Under the pieces are notes generated by a model. The model did no database searches, was not told where the DNA came from, and saw nothing but the letters and a program-made list of their open reading frames with translations. A stretch of 64,000 nt of DNA from Hanleya hanleyi. Its lineage: Eukaryota > Mollusca > Polyplacophora > Lepidopleurida > Hanleyidae. The position numbers and the translations under genes are program-made. The stretch is from NCBI GenBank assembly GCA_036873755.1, contig JAVTVY010020566.1:17561-81560 (forward strand), in the 5' to 3' direction. Shown here piece after piece: positions 12,960 through 24,214 of the stretch (position 1 is the first letter of the stretch; each line of letters opens with the position of its first letter).

Positions 12960-13690
12960 ACCCCCACCCCTCTCTAATTAGAGGGGGCATATAGCGATCG
13001 CTTTGTCCTTCTGTCCGTGCGTCTGTCCATCCTTCTGTCCGGACGAATATCTCTTCCGCGCAATATCTCGGTTAAAATTGATCCACAGGATTGAAACTTG
13101 CATGAAATGTGACCAGTGCCTTGTAGTTGTGCAGCGTAAAGTTTTCCCGAGTTTCTGGGTTTTTTTTAAGGGTTATGGCCCTTCGATCCTGAAATCTCCA
13201 TGAACGGAACTTGTACGGGCTGGATCTTGGTTAATATTTTATGGACAAGTATGAAATTTGCATGATATGTGGTCAGTGCCCCATAGTTGTGCAGCGTACA
13301 GTTTCTCCGCGTTTCGCTTATATTTTCAAGAGCTATAGCCCTTTATTCCTGAAATCTCCATGAATTGGGACTTGTCCGAGCTGGATCTTGATTAATATTG
13401 TATGGACAATTATGAAGTTTGCATGATATGTGGCCAGTGCTTTGTAGTTGTGCAGCATACAGCGTTTCTCCATGTTTCGCGTATATTTTCAAGAGTTATG
13501 GCCCTTTTGTTCTTGAAATCTTTGTTAATTGGGACTTGTTCGGGCTGGATCTCGGTTAATATTGTATGGACATTTATGAAATTTGCATGATCACTACCCA
13601 ATAGTTATGCAGCATGAAGTTTCTCTGCATTTCGGCTATATTTTCAAGAGTTATAGCCCTTCGTTCCTCAAACCTGACTGACTGGGAAAT
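12960..13690. repeat. 160-bp tandem repeat, 4 units, with invertebrate lead sequence
   Basis: The block opens with GGGGGCATATAGCGATCGCT and TCTGTCC words, a lead-in common to a widespread marine-invertebrate repeat. About 160-bp units follow, with AGTTGTGCAGCRTA recurring near 13120, 13284, 13445 and 13602 and TTATGGCCCTT after each. The open frames across it follow the repeat and are not genes. Confidence 0.85.
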
Positions 13691-14726
13691 ATATTTGTCC
13701 ATGTATTCTTTCTAGCCTCCACTTGCAAAAGAGCCTCGATAAAATGAAGGAAACAGCCACTGCACAAGACTATAGCAAAGGCGGATTGAAAATGATAGAT
13801 AATGAAGCGTTCATAAAATCCTTGAAATAACCTGTATGTTTACAACCCAGTCTGCATAGGAGAATGTGACCCCGATAATTTAATACATGTGTGTCGTTTT
13901 CTAATAAATACCTCCTAAGAAAACGCCTGAGTATGATTTTTGCATATTTTAAGGTGTAATTAAAACAGCGAAAGATTCTTTTTATCTCCAATGTGGTTTA
14001 ACGATGGCACAAAACATCCTCGCGAGGCAGTGTATCGATCGATCTGTTAGGATACACTAACTGGCTTGGTTAGTTACCCATAGCAGTTTTAGATATTAAT
14101 AAATCCAGCTGTTTCCTCTGAATCAAATAAATCCGTGAACGCGCTAAGCTAGCTGATTACGCCAATCCGCTGCGAGACATGAACTGTAACAGGTTTGAAT
14201 TTAGTAGCTGGCTACTTTGATGTCGGGCTGAAATCGACATCGGAAGTCAAAGCAAAAGCCACAGGCTTGGGATACCTACGAGATTGTATAATACACTGTA
14301 AAAAGTGGAAACATGTTTAACGTTTCATTTTGAGATGGTAACATGTTAGATGCTTCATAATGCTACATGTTTCACCCTATTTTTCCACAAAAACATGTCT
14401 CATAGACGTAACGATGCAACTATTTGGGGGTTGTGACATGTTTCACTCGCGCTGGCGTCTCACTATAACGGTCCGAAAAGGTGTTTGAAACATCAACGCT
14501 GAAACACGTGCAACCGAGTTGCATGACGACATGTGTCAAGAAAAGCGGACTACAAAAGGGATAGTGCTGTCTGATACATGGAATTAGATACCAGGTCGTC
14601 TTCACACAGTTCGACAGAGAGCTTTAGCAATTTGCAAACAAAGATATTATTACCACTCCATGGCTTTCGGATATTTATTTCTGGTCTTTAGCGACCTGGA
14701 AGATATATGTCGGTATTTTGAATTAA

Positions 14727-15478
14727 GGGAGTAGAGGACGTTCATTTCTAGAGGTTGAATTTTTTTTTAAATTTCAGGATTATTTCATCAGGTTAGGAGA
14801 ATATGATCCATGGAAAAAAAATAGGGGATCACCATACTCGTTAAAAAAATATGGTAGCCAAAAGCATGTATACCACTTAAAAGCCATAACACTGAATACA
14901 TAGGGAAATTTGGATTTTTTCTTCTTTGATGCTCAATAAATCAAACTTCCCAAGGTCAAATTTTTCCCATTTTGCTATATAATACTAAACACATATAGTG
15001 CTTGTTAAATATGTAATAAAAACAGGGGGACACCATACTTTCTTAGAAAATATTAGCGGTATAACAGATAAACTGAGCCTTTTCAGTCCTATTTCCAGGA
15101 GGGGGTGGGGGTGGGGAATCGGGGTGGGTGTGGAGAATATTATTGAAGTTCCAATTTTTAGCCATTCAGAAGTTTTCTTTTTGTTGAAAGTGAATAGGAG
15201 TGAATTTGGGGGTATTCCGGAGGAATAATTTTTAACCTATGGAGCACTTTGCACCCTCCAACCGTTGAATTTAAAATGCCAATTTTTTGGTCCGTCCCAT
15301 CACACTATCGACCCACCAGTAGAACGCATAAATGGTTGTGTTGTGTCTTTTGTTGAGTTTTATTCCATTTTGAGATGTCTGCGTACTTTTGTTAGGAAAT
15401 TCAGCTTGTTTTGAAAAATCCGACAAATCACCATGTTGTAGCCCCATGAGAGCAGGGAAATGAACGTCCTCTACTCCC
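14727..15478. mobile_element. piggyBac-like MITE, 752 bp, TSD TTAA
   Basis: Terminal inverted repeats read GGGAGTAGAGGACGTTCATT at the left and the exact reverse complement at the right, with TTAA directly outside both (14723-14726, 15479-15482). TTAA duplication is typical of piggyBac transposons. No transposase frame is present. A diverged, end-eroded relative lies at 42955-43680. Confidence 0.75.
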
Positions 15479-15482
15479 TTAA

Positions 15483-16720
15483 TCGACTGAGCATATTAAT
15501 TGAATTATTTGCATAACCATTCAACTCAACCAGGCCTAGGGTATTTGAGGCCTTCCCAGGCGCCATTTCACTCTACCCCTCTCCCTCCAAATATATCTGT
15601 GCTCATTGAGATAGAGGTCTGAACTTCTCACAACATCAGCTTAACTAAAAAGTGTGAAAAAACAATTGCAAGATGGCCGCTTTGAAGACTTCACATGTAC
15701 AGTTACGTCATATTCCAAATATGCATTTTTGGTCGATTTTTTTGTAAGATTTGAATCCGACATTTTGAATTTAAGAGCATTCGCTCAAAACATGGTCATA
15801 TTACGACACACCAACAAAATACATAGCAATGTTGCCAGAATAAAAATGACACTTATGGGGCACTAATGTGAGCAGCACTGAAAGAAATAACAACTGTGTC
15901 CTCCGTGTGATCAAAGGTACATTCAGTATTGAATTGTGAATGTGTAGCGCACCAGGAGATTTTTTTGAACAGAGTCAATACGATTGCTTACGTCATTACA
16001 GCGTTGGGCGAGATTCGGCCTTAGTGGCATATATAAATCAGAAGGAGACAGAATGGACATTATTTTTCATACGTATTGGAATATTGAATAGTGTTTAGTG
16101 TCAACAATGTTTCTACTTCATCCCACAATGTGATCACTGTTGCAAAACTCGAGACGAATCCAGCCCTCCAGCCCTGATTGTAATAATCATCTGCGATCCG
16201 TATTCCATACCCCAAAATGGAATGAAATTTCAGCCACCCCGAAAACAGAAATAGTTAATCGCGAGTAGCATGTCAGGAAAAACAACAAAGGCAGTATCAT
16301 TCAGCAATTTCATATTTGTAGGCCTAAGTAATACAGTACCCATGTTCAGAAATGTTTCCAGTGTGCCGGATTAGACATGGAATACAGTATGGGATAATAC
16401 TTTATCACAGATCAGACAATGTCATGTCAACGGACCAATATGGCAAGTTGAGTAAATTACATGTATCTTTATGTGTGAATCAGTGATATAAATGAATCAA
16501 ACCTCGAGCACATTATTGTTATATGAACAATTTCCACTCTATGTTAACGGGGTTCACATCAGGGATTCTGATGTACCAATCATGCATCTGTTTGAAATCA
16601 TTATTAGGTTTGAGTTAACCTGAGGAGCAGTTGTATGTGTTTCTGTATATGATTATTGCTTGTTCATATATGTTCTTGAGTTTGACTTCCAACGAATATA
16701 AGAGAATAAAACTTGATGTA
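15483..16720. other. No gene; dispersed repeat remnants
   Basis: Includes a piece near 15660-15790 (AAGATGGCCGCTTTGAAGAC, TTTTTGGTCGATTTTTTTGT) related to repeats near 32750 and 44560. The rest is unique AT-rich DNA. Confidence 0.5.
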
Positions 16721-17369
16721 TGTTGATTTTTGCTGAATGTTTTCATTTCAGTACCGGTATCATGCACATGCTAGTCTGACAGTCTCCTGAAACACGTAAT
16801 GGGATGTAGACTGTTTTGAAACACTTCCAAGTTTGAGACATGTACAGATCCGTTTCACTTGTGACATGTCTCAAAAGTTGGGACAAAGTCATGTTTGGGC
16901 TTAGATGTTTCATTTTGAAACATGTAGTCGGCTCTAACATGTTTCAGCTTGAGACATGTATACACAACACGTTTCAAAATGTAGAACGTTACATGTTTCA
17001 AACGAACACGTGCTTATTGAAGATATGTCTCATATTGAGACATCATTAACTCATGTGAAAAGGACACGTGTTTCAATTTGAAACATGAAGCCGTTTTAAT
17101 ATGAAACATATACGTACTCACATGTCCCAAAAGTTGGGACAAAATCATGTTTCATTTTGAGACGTTTAACATGTCACCAATTTTTACAGTGTAGAGGCCA
17201 CGATTTAAGAACTCATTCGAATCACCAAAAATGTCCAGGTAAACCCTCTCCGAGGATTTAGGATTTACCTGGACGTGTAAAGATGGGCACAAAACACTTG
17301 GGTCTGATGTGTAAATGATCCCCAATTGCAGGATGGTCCATGACTCGACTTATACTCTAGCGGACAGAC

Positions 17370-18250
17370 CCTCATCCTCGTATACGACATCATTATATGT
17401 CGACCCCCATATCATTATCTCGTTCGAAAGTAGTATGTGAAGGGAAAATCTTCGCGGATCTGTAGCGGAAGAATCAATTGGTGGAAGGAATGTGGTGGAG
17501 GTTGACCTTTGACATTGGGTTGGCATGGCAACAACTGGTCACGTGACTGGTTCGACGTAATTTCCGGTCAGATGATTGGCGGAGTATACTCCCTCTCTTG
17601 CCGACTTTCGCTATTTACTTCCTTAACTGTTTAACAAATTGTCAGATTTCTCTCAAAGGAGATGGTACGATAAGGCGGCATCGGCGCGGTTGGAAAAAAT
17701 AAACGTCGTAAAACAAAATTGTGTTGTATGCAACGGCAGGATCCCTTGGACCAAAAACTATTTTCCAGCAGTGGAGATAAAAGGACAACACACATAACCA
17801 GGTTAAATGACTTTTTGATCCAAGGGGTTTTTCGTGTCTAAATGTGTGTTTGAATAACATAATTTAGACCCGTTTTGTTTGTTGGTGTTCTGCATAATCG
17901 TTGTGTCATTTGTTGAGAGTATTCGGGCATACTTCAATAACTGAAATTGCACGGACATGGGAAGTTTTTGTTTTCCTCATAATTATCTTCATCCCGAACA
18001 TCGAGATATTTATCTTGTGCCCCTAGAGCATCATGTCGGACTCCGAGATCTTTATCGCGGAGACCGACATACTTATCTCAGATCCCGAGATCTCTATCTC
18101 GTTCGAAAGTAGTATGTGAAGTCAAACTCTTCGTGGATCTGTGGTGGAGGGTGACCTTAGACATTGAGTTGTCATGGCACTACTTGTCACGTGACTGGTT
18201 CGACGTAATATCCGGTCAAGTGTTTGGCGGATGAGTGCAAACATGGGATT
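17370..18250. repeat. Direct-repeat pair with GAGATAAAGATCTCGG words
   Basis: TCTCGTTCGAAAGTAGTATG and the following 150 bp, including GTCACGTGACTGGTTCGACG, occur near 17420-17585 and again near 18088-18230. Between them are GATCTTTATCTCGGA-type words. The reverse of the block, with the same words, occurs near 30380-31110. This is a dispersed repeat family of unknown class. Confidence 0.7.
17658..17880. mobile_element. Half copy of the GGAGATGGTACGATAAGGCG foldback family
   Basis: The left terminus GGAGATGGTACGATAAGGCG and internal words TTCGTGTCTAAATGTGTGTT and ATTTAGACCC match the palindromic element at 50533-51113. Only one side is present, so this copy is truncated. No coding capacity. 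Confidence 0.65.
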
Positions 18251-18317
18251 CCGGAAAAGAATCGGAAAAAATGAAATTCACAGCGAAAAAAATATGATAA
18301 CGAACACACAGTGAAGT

Positions 18318-18363
18318 GGATGATGGAGTAGGATTTAACGTCGTTTCCCACAATGTTTCAGTC
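18318..18363 (-). mobile_element. SINE tail fragment
   Basis: GGATTTAACGTCGTTTCCCA is the reverse of the 3' tail shared by the SINEs at 33880-34190 and 58267-58499. Only about 45 bp remains, directly against the 3' terminus of PLE copy B. Confidence 0.6.
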
Positions 18364-18856
18364 ATTATTACAAGCGCCTGGTCCGTCATCCATTATTCAG
18401 CCGTCGTCCATTAAAGAATATCCGTGTTCATAATCCAAAGACTTATTCCATATTCAGCATATAACAGCATTAGCAACAAATTCGAAAAGACAATCATAGT
18501 ATACACAAACATAGGCTAGACTGCTGCAAGACAGAAGCGGCTAGCAGTTTTCAAATGATGACGGCAAGACATCATGATGTTCCAAAAATATCAAATTCGT
18601 ATCGCTGATCAGTTTTCTTAGTTCATATGATATTCATTATAAAGTCGTCATCTAGAGAATGAGGTATCTCAGTCACGCTTTGATTGTGACTGTTCATATG
18701 AAGACTATGAGGATCTTGAAGTACATGGGTTAAGGGGAATTAGACACAAGTTACGAAACGTAACACCATAGATCTTGCCCGCTAAGTTCGTATTTTGTTA
18801 TCAGCATGCGATAAGTATCGCCAAATTTGAGAAACTTTTAGTTTAGGCGCTTGGTG
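18364..18856 (-). mobile_element. PLE copy B, 3' portion (split by the palindrome)
   Basis: Reading on the minus strand, the RT C-terminal coding fragment begins at the palindrome junction and is followed by the 3' untranslated region seen in copy A, ending in GCGCTTGTAA at 18364. The remainder lies at 28238-28365. The two parts join seamlessly at a TTGGTG duplicated on both sides of the inserted element. Confidence 0.85.
18851..18856. other. Target site duplication, left (TTGGTG)
   Basis: Matches 28238-28243. Removing 18857-28243 restores the order of the PLE sequence as it stands near 4378-4392 (reverse orientation). Confidence 0.9.
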
Positions 18857-19110
18857 AGTACTATATAAAGGCTACTTAAAGTAATATTCGCCACACTGCG
18901 CATGCGCGATTGTGGCAATTTCACGGCGTGCGCAGGAGGTTTGTGAAGGTGTGTTCTGCGCAAGTATGACGTCACTTCCGGTCTGCCTGAATCGGGCGTG
19001 ACCGTTGGGGCATGTATTTCTCCGCGGTGATGAAGTCTGGCGGTGATGCGGTCACTTCCGTGGACAGAAAGTAGTCCCATGTCAACCAAGCGACTTCCAA
19101 TGTTAATGTA
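18857..19110. repeat. Terminal block of the left arm
   Basis: About 250 bp, mirrored at 27985-28237. It contains CACTGCGCATGCGC, TATGACGTCACTTCCGG and GGCGTGACC. The last two words also occur at the same relative place in the second large element (58684-58730). Confidence 0.85.
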
Positions 19111-19119
19111 TACGGGGAA

Positions 19120-19500
19120 TGCCTCAAAAGAGTATGGGAATAGACGTTTTGGGACCGAGGTGGGCCCCTAGTGGACCGATTGGGACGAGTGAGTTGTCAA
19201 AGTGAAGCGTTCCTCCGGGTGCAGGTAAAAGTTTCTCCAGAAAAAAATATAAAAAGCGGAACACAGACTTTACCCCGACAATAGGCTATGGGGTATAGGT
19301 CCATCCTGGGAATTTTTGTTTGTTTGTTTTACTATGTGTTGTTTGGTCTTGTTTTTCTCGTCTCGTCACGAAAAACATGATGGGAAGGGTGTCGAAGTGA
19401 AGCGGTGAATTTTTTTTTAAAAGTCCAGGTACCGGGTAGGTCTGTATTTAGGCCCATAGGCCTACTGGCTATGGGGGATAGGTCCATACTGTGTGGACGT
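19120..19500. repeat. Left-arm copy of the 175-bp repeat block
   Basis: Contains one to two degenerate copies of a unit (AAGTGAAGCGGTGAA, CCATAGGCCTACTGGCTATG) that is expanded to about four copies in the right arm at 27165-27860. Confidence 0.7.
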
Positions 19501-19654
19501 TTTGCGATCTAGGTGAGCCCCTAATGGTCCCATGGCGTCGTAAGAGGTCTTATTTTGAAGCTCTCGTGGGGGAGCATCCGACTGGACTAATGCTTTGTCC
19601 GTTTTCGATATTCTCCGCATGCGCAGTTTGGTCGTAGTATAGAAAGCAGGCATT

Positions 19655-20035
19655 TTGGAAGTGCTTTGGGGTGTGTTTGGGGTAGAGATGGACCACTATT
19701 GGCCCAAATGGGTCGTGGGAAGTGTCATTTTGAGGGCTGTCCATGTCATCTGTGACGTCATTGATGACGTCATCGGTAGAAGTAGTAGCGAAAGTGGACA
19801 TTTTGGGGCAGTGAAGGAAGGTATTTGGGGTAGAGGTGGACCACTATTGATCCGAATGTATCGTGGGAGGTGTCATCTTGTAGTTCCCGTTGTGCAGACC
19901 CCGATATGAGGGGTGTCCACAGCATCTGTGGCGTCATTGGTGACGTTATCAGTAGAAGTAGTAGCCAAAGTGGGCATTTTATGGCAGTGAAGGAAGGTAT
20001 TTGTTGTAGAGATGGACCATCCTTGTTCCGAATGC
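19655..20035. promoter_or_regulatory. CRE-bearing ~160-bp tandem repeats, left arm
   Basis: Three diverged units start with GTGTTTGGGGTAGAGATGGA-type sequence, followed by TGACGTCATTGATGACGTCA or variants. TGACGTCA is the ATF/CREB consensus. The mirrored block (26246-26800) has about four units. An enhancer role is inference; the motif and repetition are visible. Confidence 0.6.
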
Positions 20036-20041
20036 GTCCTG

Positions 20042-20412
20042 TGGGTGTACATTATACCATATCTTTGCTGTATTATACCATATCTGTCCTGCATTATACC
20101 AAATCTGTGCTGTATTATACCATATATGTCCTGTACTATACAATATGTATTCTGTATTATACAATATTTGTCCTCTATTATACCATATCTGTCATGCGTT
20201 ATACCATATCTGTGCTGTATTATACCATATCTGTCCTGCATTATACCAAATCTGTGCTGTATTATATCATATCTGTCCGAAATTATACCACATCTGTTCT
20301 GTATTATATCATATCTGTCCTGTACTTTACCATATCTGTCCAGTATTATACCGAATCTTTGCTGTATTATACCATATCTGTCCTGTATTATACATATGTC
20401 CTGTATTAGAAA
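20042..20412. repeat. 22-24-bp satellite, outer array, left arm
   Basis: About 16 units of TATTATACCATATCTGTCCT-type sequence. All frames through it stay open because the unit lacks stops in several phases, so long predicted peptides here are not genes. A second array of the same unit lies in the same arm at 22438-22768, and two more in the right arm. Confidence 0.9.
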
Positions 20413-20504
20413 TATCTTCCCTGTATTTAAAAAATAAATGTTAGCTTTCCGTCCTTTAACTGCTCAGATAATGAACGGTAAACGGAATTGGCTATTGTTT
20501 TCAC

Positions 20505-20815
20505 ACTGTCCATGTACAGGAAATCTATCCATATGTACCCTGTCCATGTATATGTACTTTGAGCAAGTCCATGTACGAAACTTCTACGTATGCTCAGGTA
20601 CATTCACTCTGCGCAAGTTCATGTACTCTCTGCATGTCCATGTACATGTACTATGTGCCTGTACATGTAATCTGTTCATGTACATGTACTCTGTCAATAT
20701 ACATGTTCCTTGTCGATCTAAATGTACTCTGTGCATGTCATTCTACATGTACTCTGTTCACGTCCATGTAGACATAATCTGTTCAAATCCATGTACATAC
20801 TCTCTGTCCATGTCG
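20505..20815. repeat. CATGTACATGTACTCTGT satellite, left arm
   Basis: Imperfect units of 18-30 bp built on the self-complementary word CATGTACATG plus CTCTGT. Mirrored at 25525-25885. Confidence 0.85.
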
Positions 20816-20946
20816 CTATATAGCTGAAATATTGCGGAATGCAACGTTAAACCTTTTCTCTCTCTCACTGAGCATGTACTCGGTACAATGTCGCATGATG
20901 TAGACCGGTGAGAGAACAACAACAACAAGGATGACAGGTCAACCAT

Positions 20947-20952
20947 TTTATT
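20947..20952 (-). terminator. Poly(A) signal of left-arm gene
   Basis: AATAAA on the minus strand, about 100 bp after the stop of the left-arm gene. The right-arm gene has the same signal at 25447-25452. Confidence 0.55.
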
Positions 20953-21052
20953 TTCCGCTCCAGTACATCATACCCAAGCTGGGGGAGCCGCGTTGGGTAT
21001 GTTTACAATACAAGCAGCCTCTTGTCCAGTCAGAGGCCGTCCTTTGCATCTG

Positions 21053-22182
21053 TCATATTCGTTCTTGCCCGTTAGATGTATTCTCAGCTGCACTTGTCCA
21101 ATCAGAAGTCGCCATTTCAGAAAGTTCCATCTTCGGCCATGTTCGCTCTGAACCGTTTGTTCTAATCGTCATCGGGTAGGCCAGGATAACGTTGAGGCAA
21201 CATATCCTCAGATAACTGTTTGCGCATTCTGAGTATCTATCAGTGCATGGGTGAATACATTCATCCGATGGGTGGTGGATCAGCTTGGTCACGAAGATCG
21301 TGACATTGGTCACCCTCTCTACGACCCATTGGGTGTTGTGGCGCTGTTCATAGGCCCATTCCAAGACATCCAATTGGTCCACTTGGTTCAGCATCGTCTC
21401 CAGCGACGCCCGGTTAATGATGATAAACGGTTGGTCGTACACTTGGTTGTTACTGCTCGGGTAAAAGTATCGGAATTGGTCTGTCTCCTTATGCTGCAGC
21501 ACATAACCAAACGCCAGATTGAATTTGAAGGACGTAGCTTGGTCATTGAAGATGGCTTCCACATAGCTGCGTAGACGGGCGAGGTCGTCACTCGGAAATT
21601 GTAGATATCTTGAATAGGGCGATGACGGTGGAAACAGGGCCGTATCATGGGCCAATGGCGCCGATAGATGTCACTCACTGGATGGGCGTCCTGTACGGGG
21701 TCGCTAGGAAAGTCCGCTGCATCTTCCAGAAAATGTTCGTTGTTTCCAGGCGTATGACTGGGAACAGTAATGCTAGGGACCGGCTGGCTATCTAGGCCCT
21801 TCTGAACTGTGGGTATAGGCGGGCTCTCCGTGATCGCATCACCAGTGGCATTCGTCCCCCCGGGCTCATCTTCACTAGGTCTGACCCTCCTGGGTGCCTC
21901 TTTAGTGGGAAGTTGTCGCTCAAACCGTGGTGACGGACCATGAATCAAACGCTGATGCCGTCTTAACCGACTGGATCGTTTGAAGAGTCGACCGCAATTG
22001 TTACATTGTACCCTCGCGCTCTCGTGGAGTGCCCTCTCATGGCGCAGTAAAGCATCTTCCCGATTAAATGACCGTGCGCAGGTTATACAAGTATACCGTG
22101 CGCCGTTGTGGATGGAGGAGTCGTGCCGTCGCAAATCTTCTGGGCGAGTAAATGGCTTCAGGCAGGTCGAACAAGAGAACAT
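21053..22182 (-). pseudogene. C2H2 zinc finger / Polinton PolB N-terminal-like protein, left arm
   Basis: From ATG 22182 the frame encodes three C-x2-C-x12-H-x4-H fingers (residues about 4-25, 32-53, 60-81), then a Pro/Glu-rich linker (85-165), then HPVSDIYRRHWPMIRPCFHR and RPIQDIYNF. A 1-base deletion near 21608 moves the reading frame; the next frame continues with a conserved domain (FKFNLAFGYVLQHKETDQF..YFYPSSNN...LEWAYEQR..TQWVVERVTN) and stops at 21053. I recall this domain, with C2H2 fingers before it, at the N-terminus of large proteins carrying DNA polymerase B in Polinton-like elements of cnidarians and molluscs; that identification is from memory and unverified. The polymerase itself is missing. 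Promoter motifs and AATAAA flank it. It is transcribed from the palindrome centre toward the left end and is the mirror of 24215-25344. Confidence 0.75.
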
Positions 22183-22227
22183 GTCGGCTGCGTATCAGAA
22201 AATGCTGAACATTCCCACCTGCCGCCA

Positions 22228-22380
22228 CTTTTATAAGCCCACAACTCACAAGAACTCTCTCCTACGTTGTTCTTCCCACCAATCAGCGCATCGCTGTCCT
22301 GTAGACTCGGGTTCGCACTTGTCACATGTCTAGCTCTATATACCATAGAGATATGCGGGCTGTGGAAGTAACCAATCAGC
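22228..22380 (-). promoter_or_regulatory. Promoter of left-arm gene
   Basis: On the minus strand, two CCAAT-box cores in inverted form (ATTGG at about 22373 and 22280) precede TTATAAAAG (22236-22228), which lies about 46 bp before the ATG. The same three motifs with similar spacing occur before the right-arm gene, showing conservation while the coding frames have decayed. Confidence 0.7.
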
Positions 22381-22437
22381 GCCGCCGTAAGGCATTCACG
22401 ACGTACACACCGTAACAGGTAAAAACTTGTTACAAAA

Positions 22438-22768
22438 TGTAGTATACCATATCTGTCCACCAGAATTATACCATATCTGGGTTGTATTATACCATATCTG
22501 TCCTGTGTTATACAATATCTGTCCTGTATTGTACCATATATGTCCTGTGTTATTCAATATATGTTCTGTGTTATACCAAATCTGTGTTGTATTATACAGT
22601 ATCTCTCCTGTACTATACCAAATCTGTGCTGTATTATACCATATCTGTCCTGTATTGTGCCATATGTCCTGCGTTATACAATATGTGTCCTCTATTATAC
22701 CATATCTGTCCTGTATTATACCATATCTGTGCTGTATTATACCATATCTGTCCTGTGTTTACAATATT
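22438..22768. repeat. 22-24-bp satellite, inner array, left arm
   Basis: About 14 units of the TATTATACCATATCTGTCCT unit, placed just upstream of the gene promoter. Mirrored at 23694-24000. Confidence 0.9.
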
Positions 22769-22799
22769 TGTCATGTATTCTACGATGATGAAGGATAGG

Positions 22800-23430
22800 T
22801 GTTCATTCCTATATATACAGACACGTCCTCTACCACCACCACCACCACCACCGAGCGTTGACACACGTCAACGCCCGGTGGTGGTGGTAGTTATCGTAGG
22901 GCGGAGCTCGGCGATTTTACATCCGGGACCTTGTAAACATCCGGGTTTCCCAGTGGGTTTTTTTCCCGCCGTTCCATCGTCTTCCATCCGGGTACTGCGC
23001 TTTTACACCCGGGCAGTGTGGAACATCCGGGTTTTCCATGCTTACTCTCACGTGACCGGAACCGGAAGTTGTCACAAGACAGGTGGCGCCCCGATATTAA
23101 CCTACCACTTTTGACAGGAGGCCTCACCTGTCTTGCGACAACTTCCGGTTCCGGTCACGTGAGAGTAAACATGGAAAAACCCGGATGTTCCACAGTGCCC
23201 GGATGTAAAACCGCAGTACCCGGATGAAAAACGAAGAAACGACTAGAAAACCCAGTGGGAAACCCGGATGTTGACAAGGTCCCGGATATAAAATCGCCGA
23301 GCTCCGCCCCACGGGAACTACCACCACCACCGGGAGTTGACGGGCGTCAACGCTCGGTGGTGGTGGTGGTGGTGGTGGTGGAGGTGTCTGTACATATAGG
23401 AATGAACACGTGTCCCTCATCATCATGTAA
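22800..23430. repeat. Palindrome centre with ACATCCGGG words and (CCA)n hairpins
   Basis: The spacer is 23086-23124 (39 bp). On each side come CACGTGACCGG.ACCGGAAGTT, about five ACATCCGGG/CCCGGATGT words (ETS-like cores) and a (CCACCA)n...GTTGAC..GTCAAC...(GGTGGT)n hairpin. The arms here are clearly alike but not identical. Confidence 0.85.
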
Positions 23431-23680
23431 TTACAAGCGTCTAGTCCGTCATTCATAATCCAGCCGTCGTCCATTAGAGAATATCCGCGTCCATAATCCA
23501 AAGACCTATTCCATTTTCCACATAACAGTATTAGCACCAAATTCAAAAAGACAATCATAGTATACATAAACATAGGCTTGTTTCCTGCAAGACAGAAGCG
23601 GTCAACAGTTTTCAATGATGCCGGCAAGACATCATGATGTTCCAAAATATCAAATCCGTATCGCTGATCAGTATTCTTAT
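23431..23680 (-). mobile_element. PLE copy C, 5'-truncated, inside the right arm
   Basis: On the minus strand this is the last ~250 bp of the PLE 3' region (TTAAGAATACTGATCAGC to GACTAGACGCTTGTAA). The left arm lacks it at the mirrored place (near 22785), so it inserted after the arms existed. I see no clear target duplication. Confidence 0.85.
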
Positions 23681-23693
23681 TCATAACAAATAT

Positions 23694-24000
23694 TGTAAAC
23701 ACAGGACAGATATGGTATAATACAGCACAGATATGGTACAATACAGGACAGATATGGTATAGTAGAGGACATACATTGTATAACACAGGACATATGGTAC
23801 AATACAAGACAGATATGGTATAATACAGCACAGATTTGGTATAATACAGGACAGATACTGTATAATACAGCAAAGATTTGGTATAATACAGAACATATAT
23901 TGAATAATACAGGACATATATGGTACAATACAGGACAGATATTGTATAACACAGGACAGATATTGTATAACCCAGGACAGATATGGTATAATACAACACA
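23694..24000. repeat. 22-24-bp satellite, inner array, right arm
   Basis: About 13 units in the inverse orientation (CAGGACAGATATGGTATAAT). Mirror of 22438-22768. Confidence 0.9.
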
Positions 24001-24022
24001 AGTTTTTACATGTTACGGTGTG

Positions 24023-24169
24023 ATTGGTTACTTCCACAGCCCGCATATCTCTATGGTGTATAGAGCTAGACATGTGACAAGTGCGAACCCGAGAGTACAG
24101 GACAGCGATGCGCTGATTGGTGGGAAGAACAACGTAGGAGAGTTCTTGTGAGCTGTGGGCTTATAAAAG
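24023..24169 (+). promoter_or_regulatory. Promoter of right-arm gene
   Basis: ATTGG at 24023-24027 and 24116-24120, then TTATAAAAG at 24161-24169, 46 bp before ATG 24215. Mirrors the left-arm promoter. Confidence 0.7.
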
Positions 24170-24214
24170 TGGCGGTAGGTGGGAATGTTCAGCAGTTTCT
24201 GATACGCAGCCGAC

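Larger units (their letters stand above)
14294..17191. mobile_element. TIR element, TSD TA, interior of ACATGTTTCA words
   Basis: The ends are CACTGTAAAAAGTGGAAACA and its inverted counterpart (TTTTTACAGTG), each bordered by TA. About 330 bp at the left end and 450 bp at the right are built of TGAAACATGT/ACATGTTTCA words. The middle contains a nested TTAA element (14727-15478) and about 1.2 kb of unique non-coding DNA, so the original element may have been much shorter. No transposase is seen. Confidence 0.6.

Noticed and set aside
20042..20412. CRISPR-like array
   Set aside because: The units are contiguous with no unique spacers, and the genome is eukaryotic.
19870..20437. Long Tyr/Ile/Cys-rich frames across the 22-24-bp satellite (also 22427-23114 and 23124-23999)
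   Set aside because: Repeat-derived: several frames are open at once and the peptides only repeat the satellite unit.
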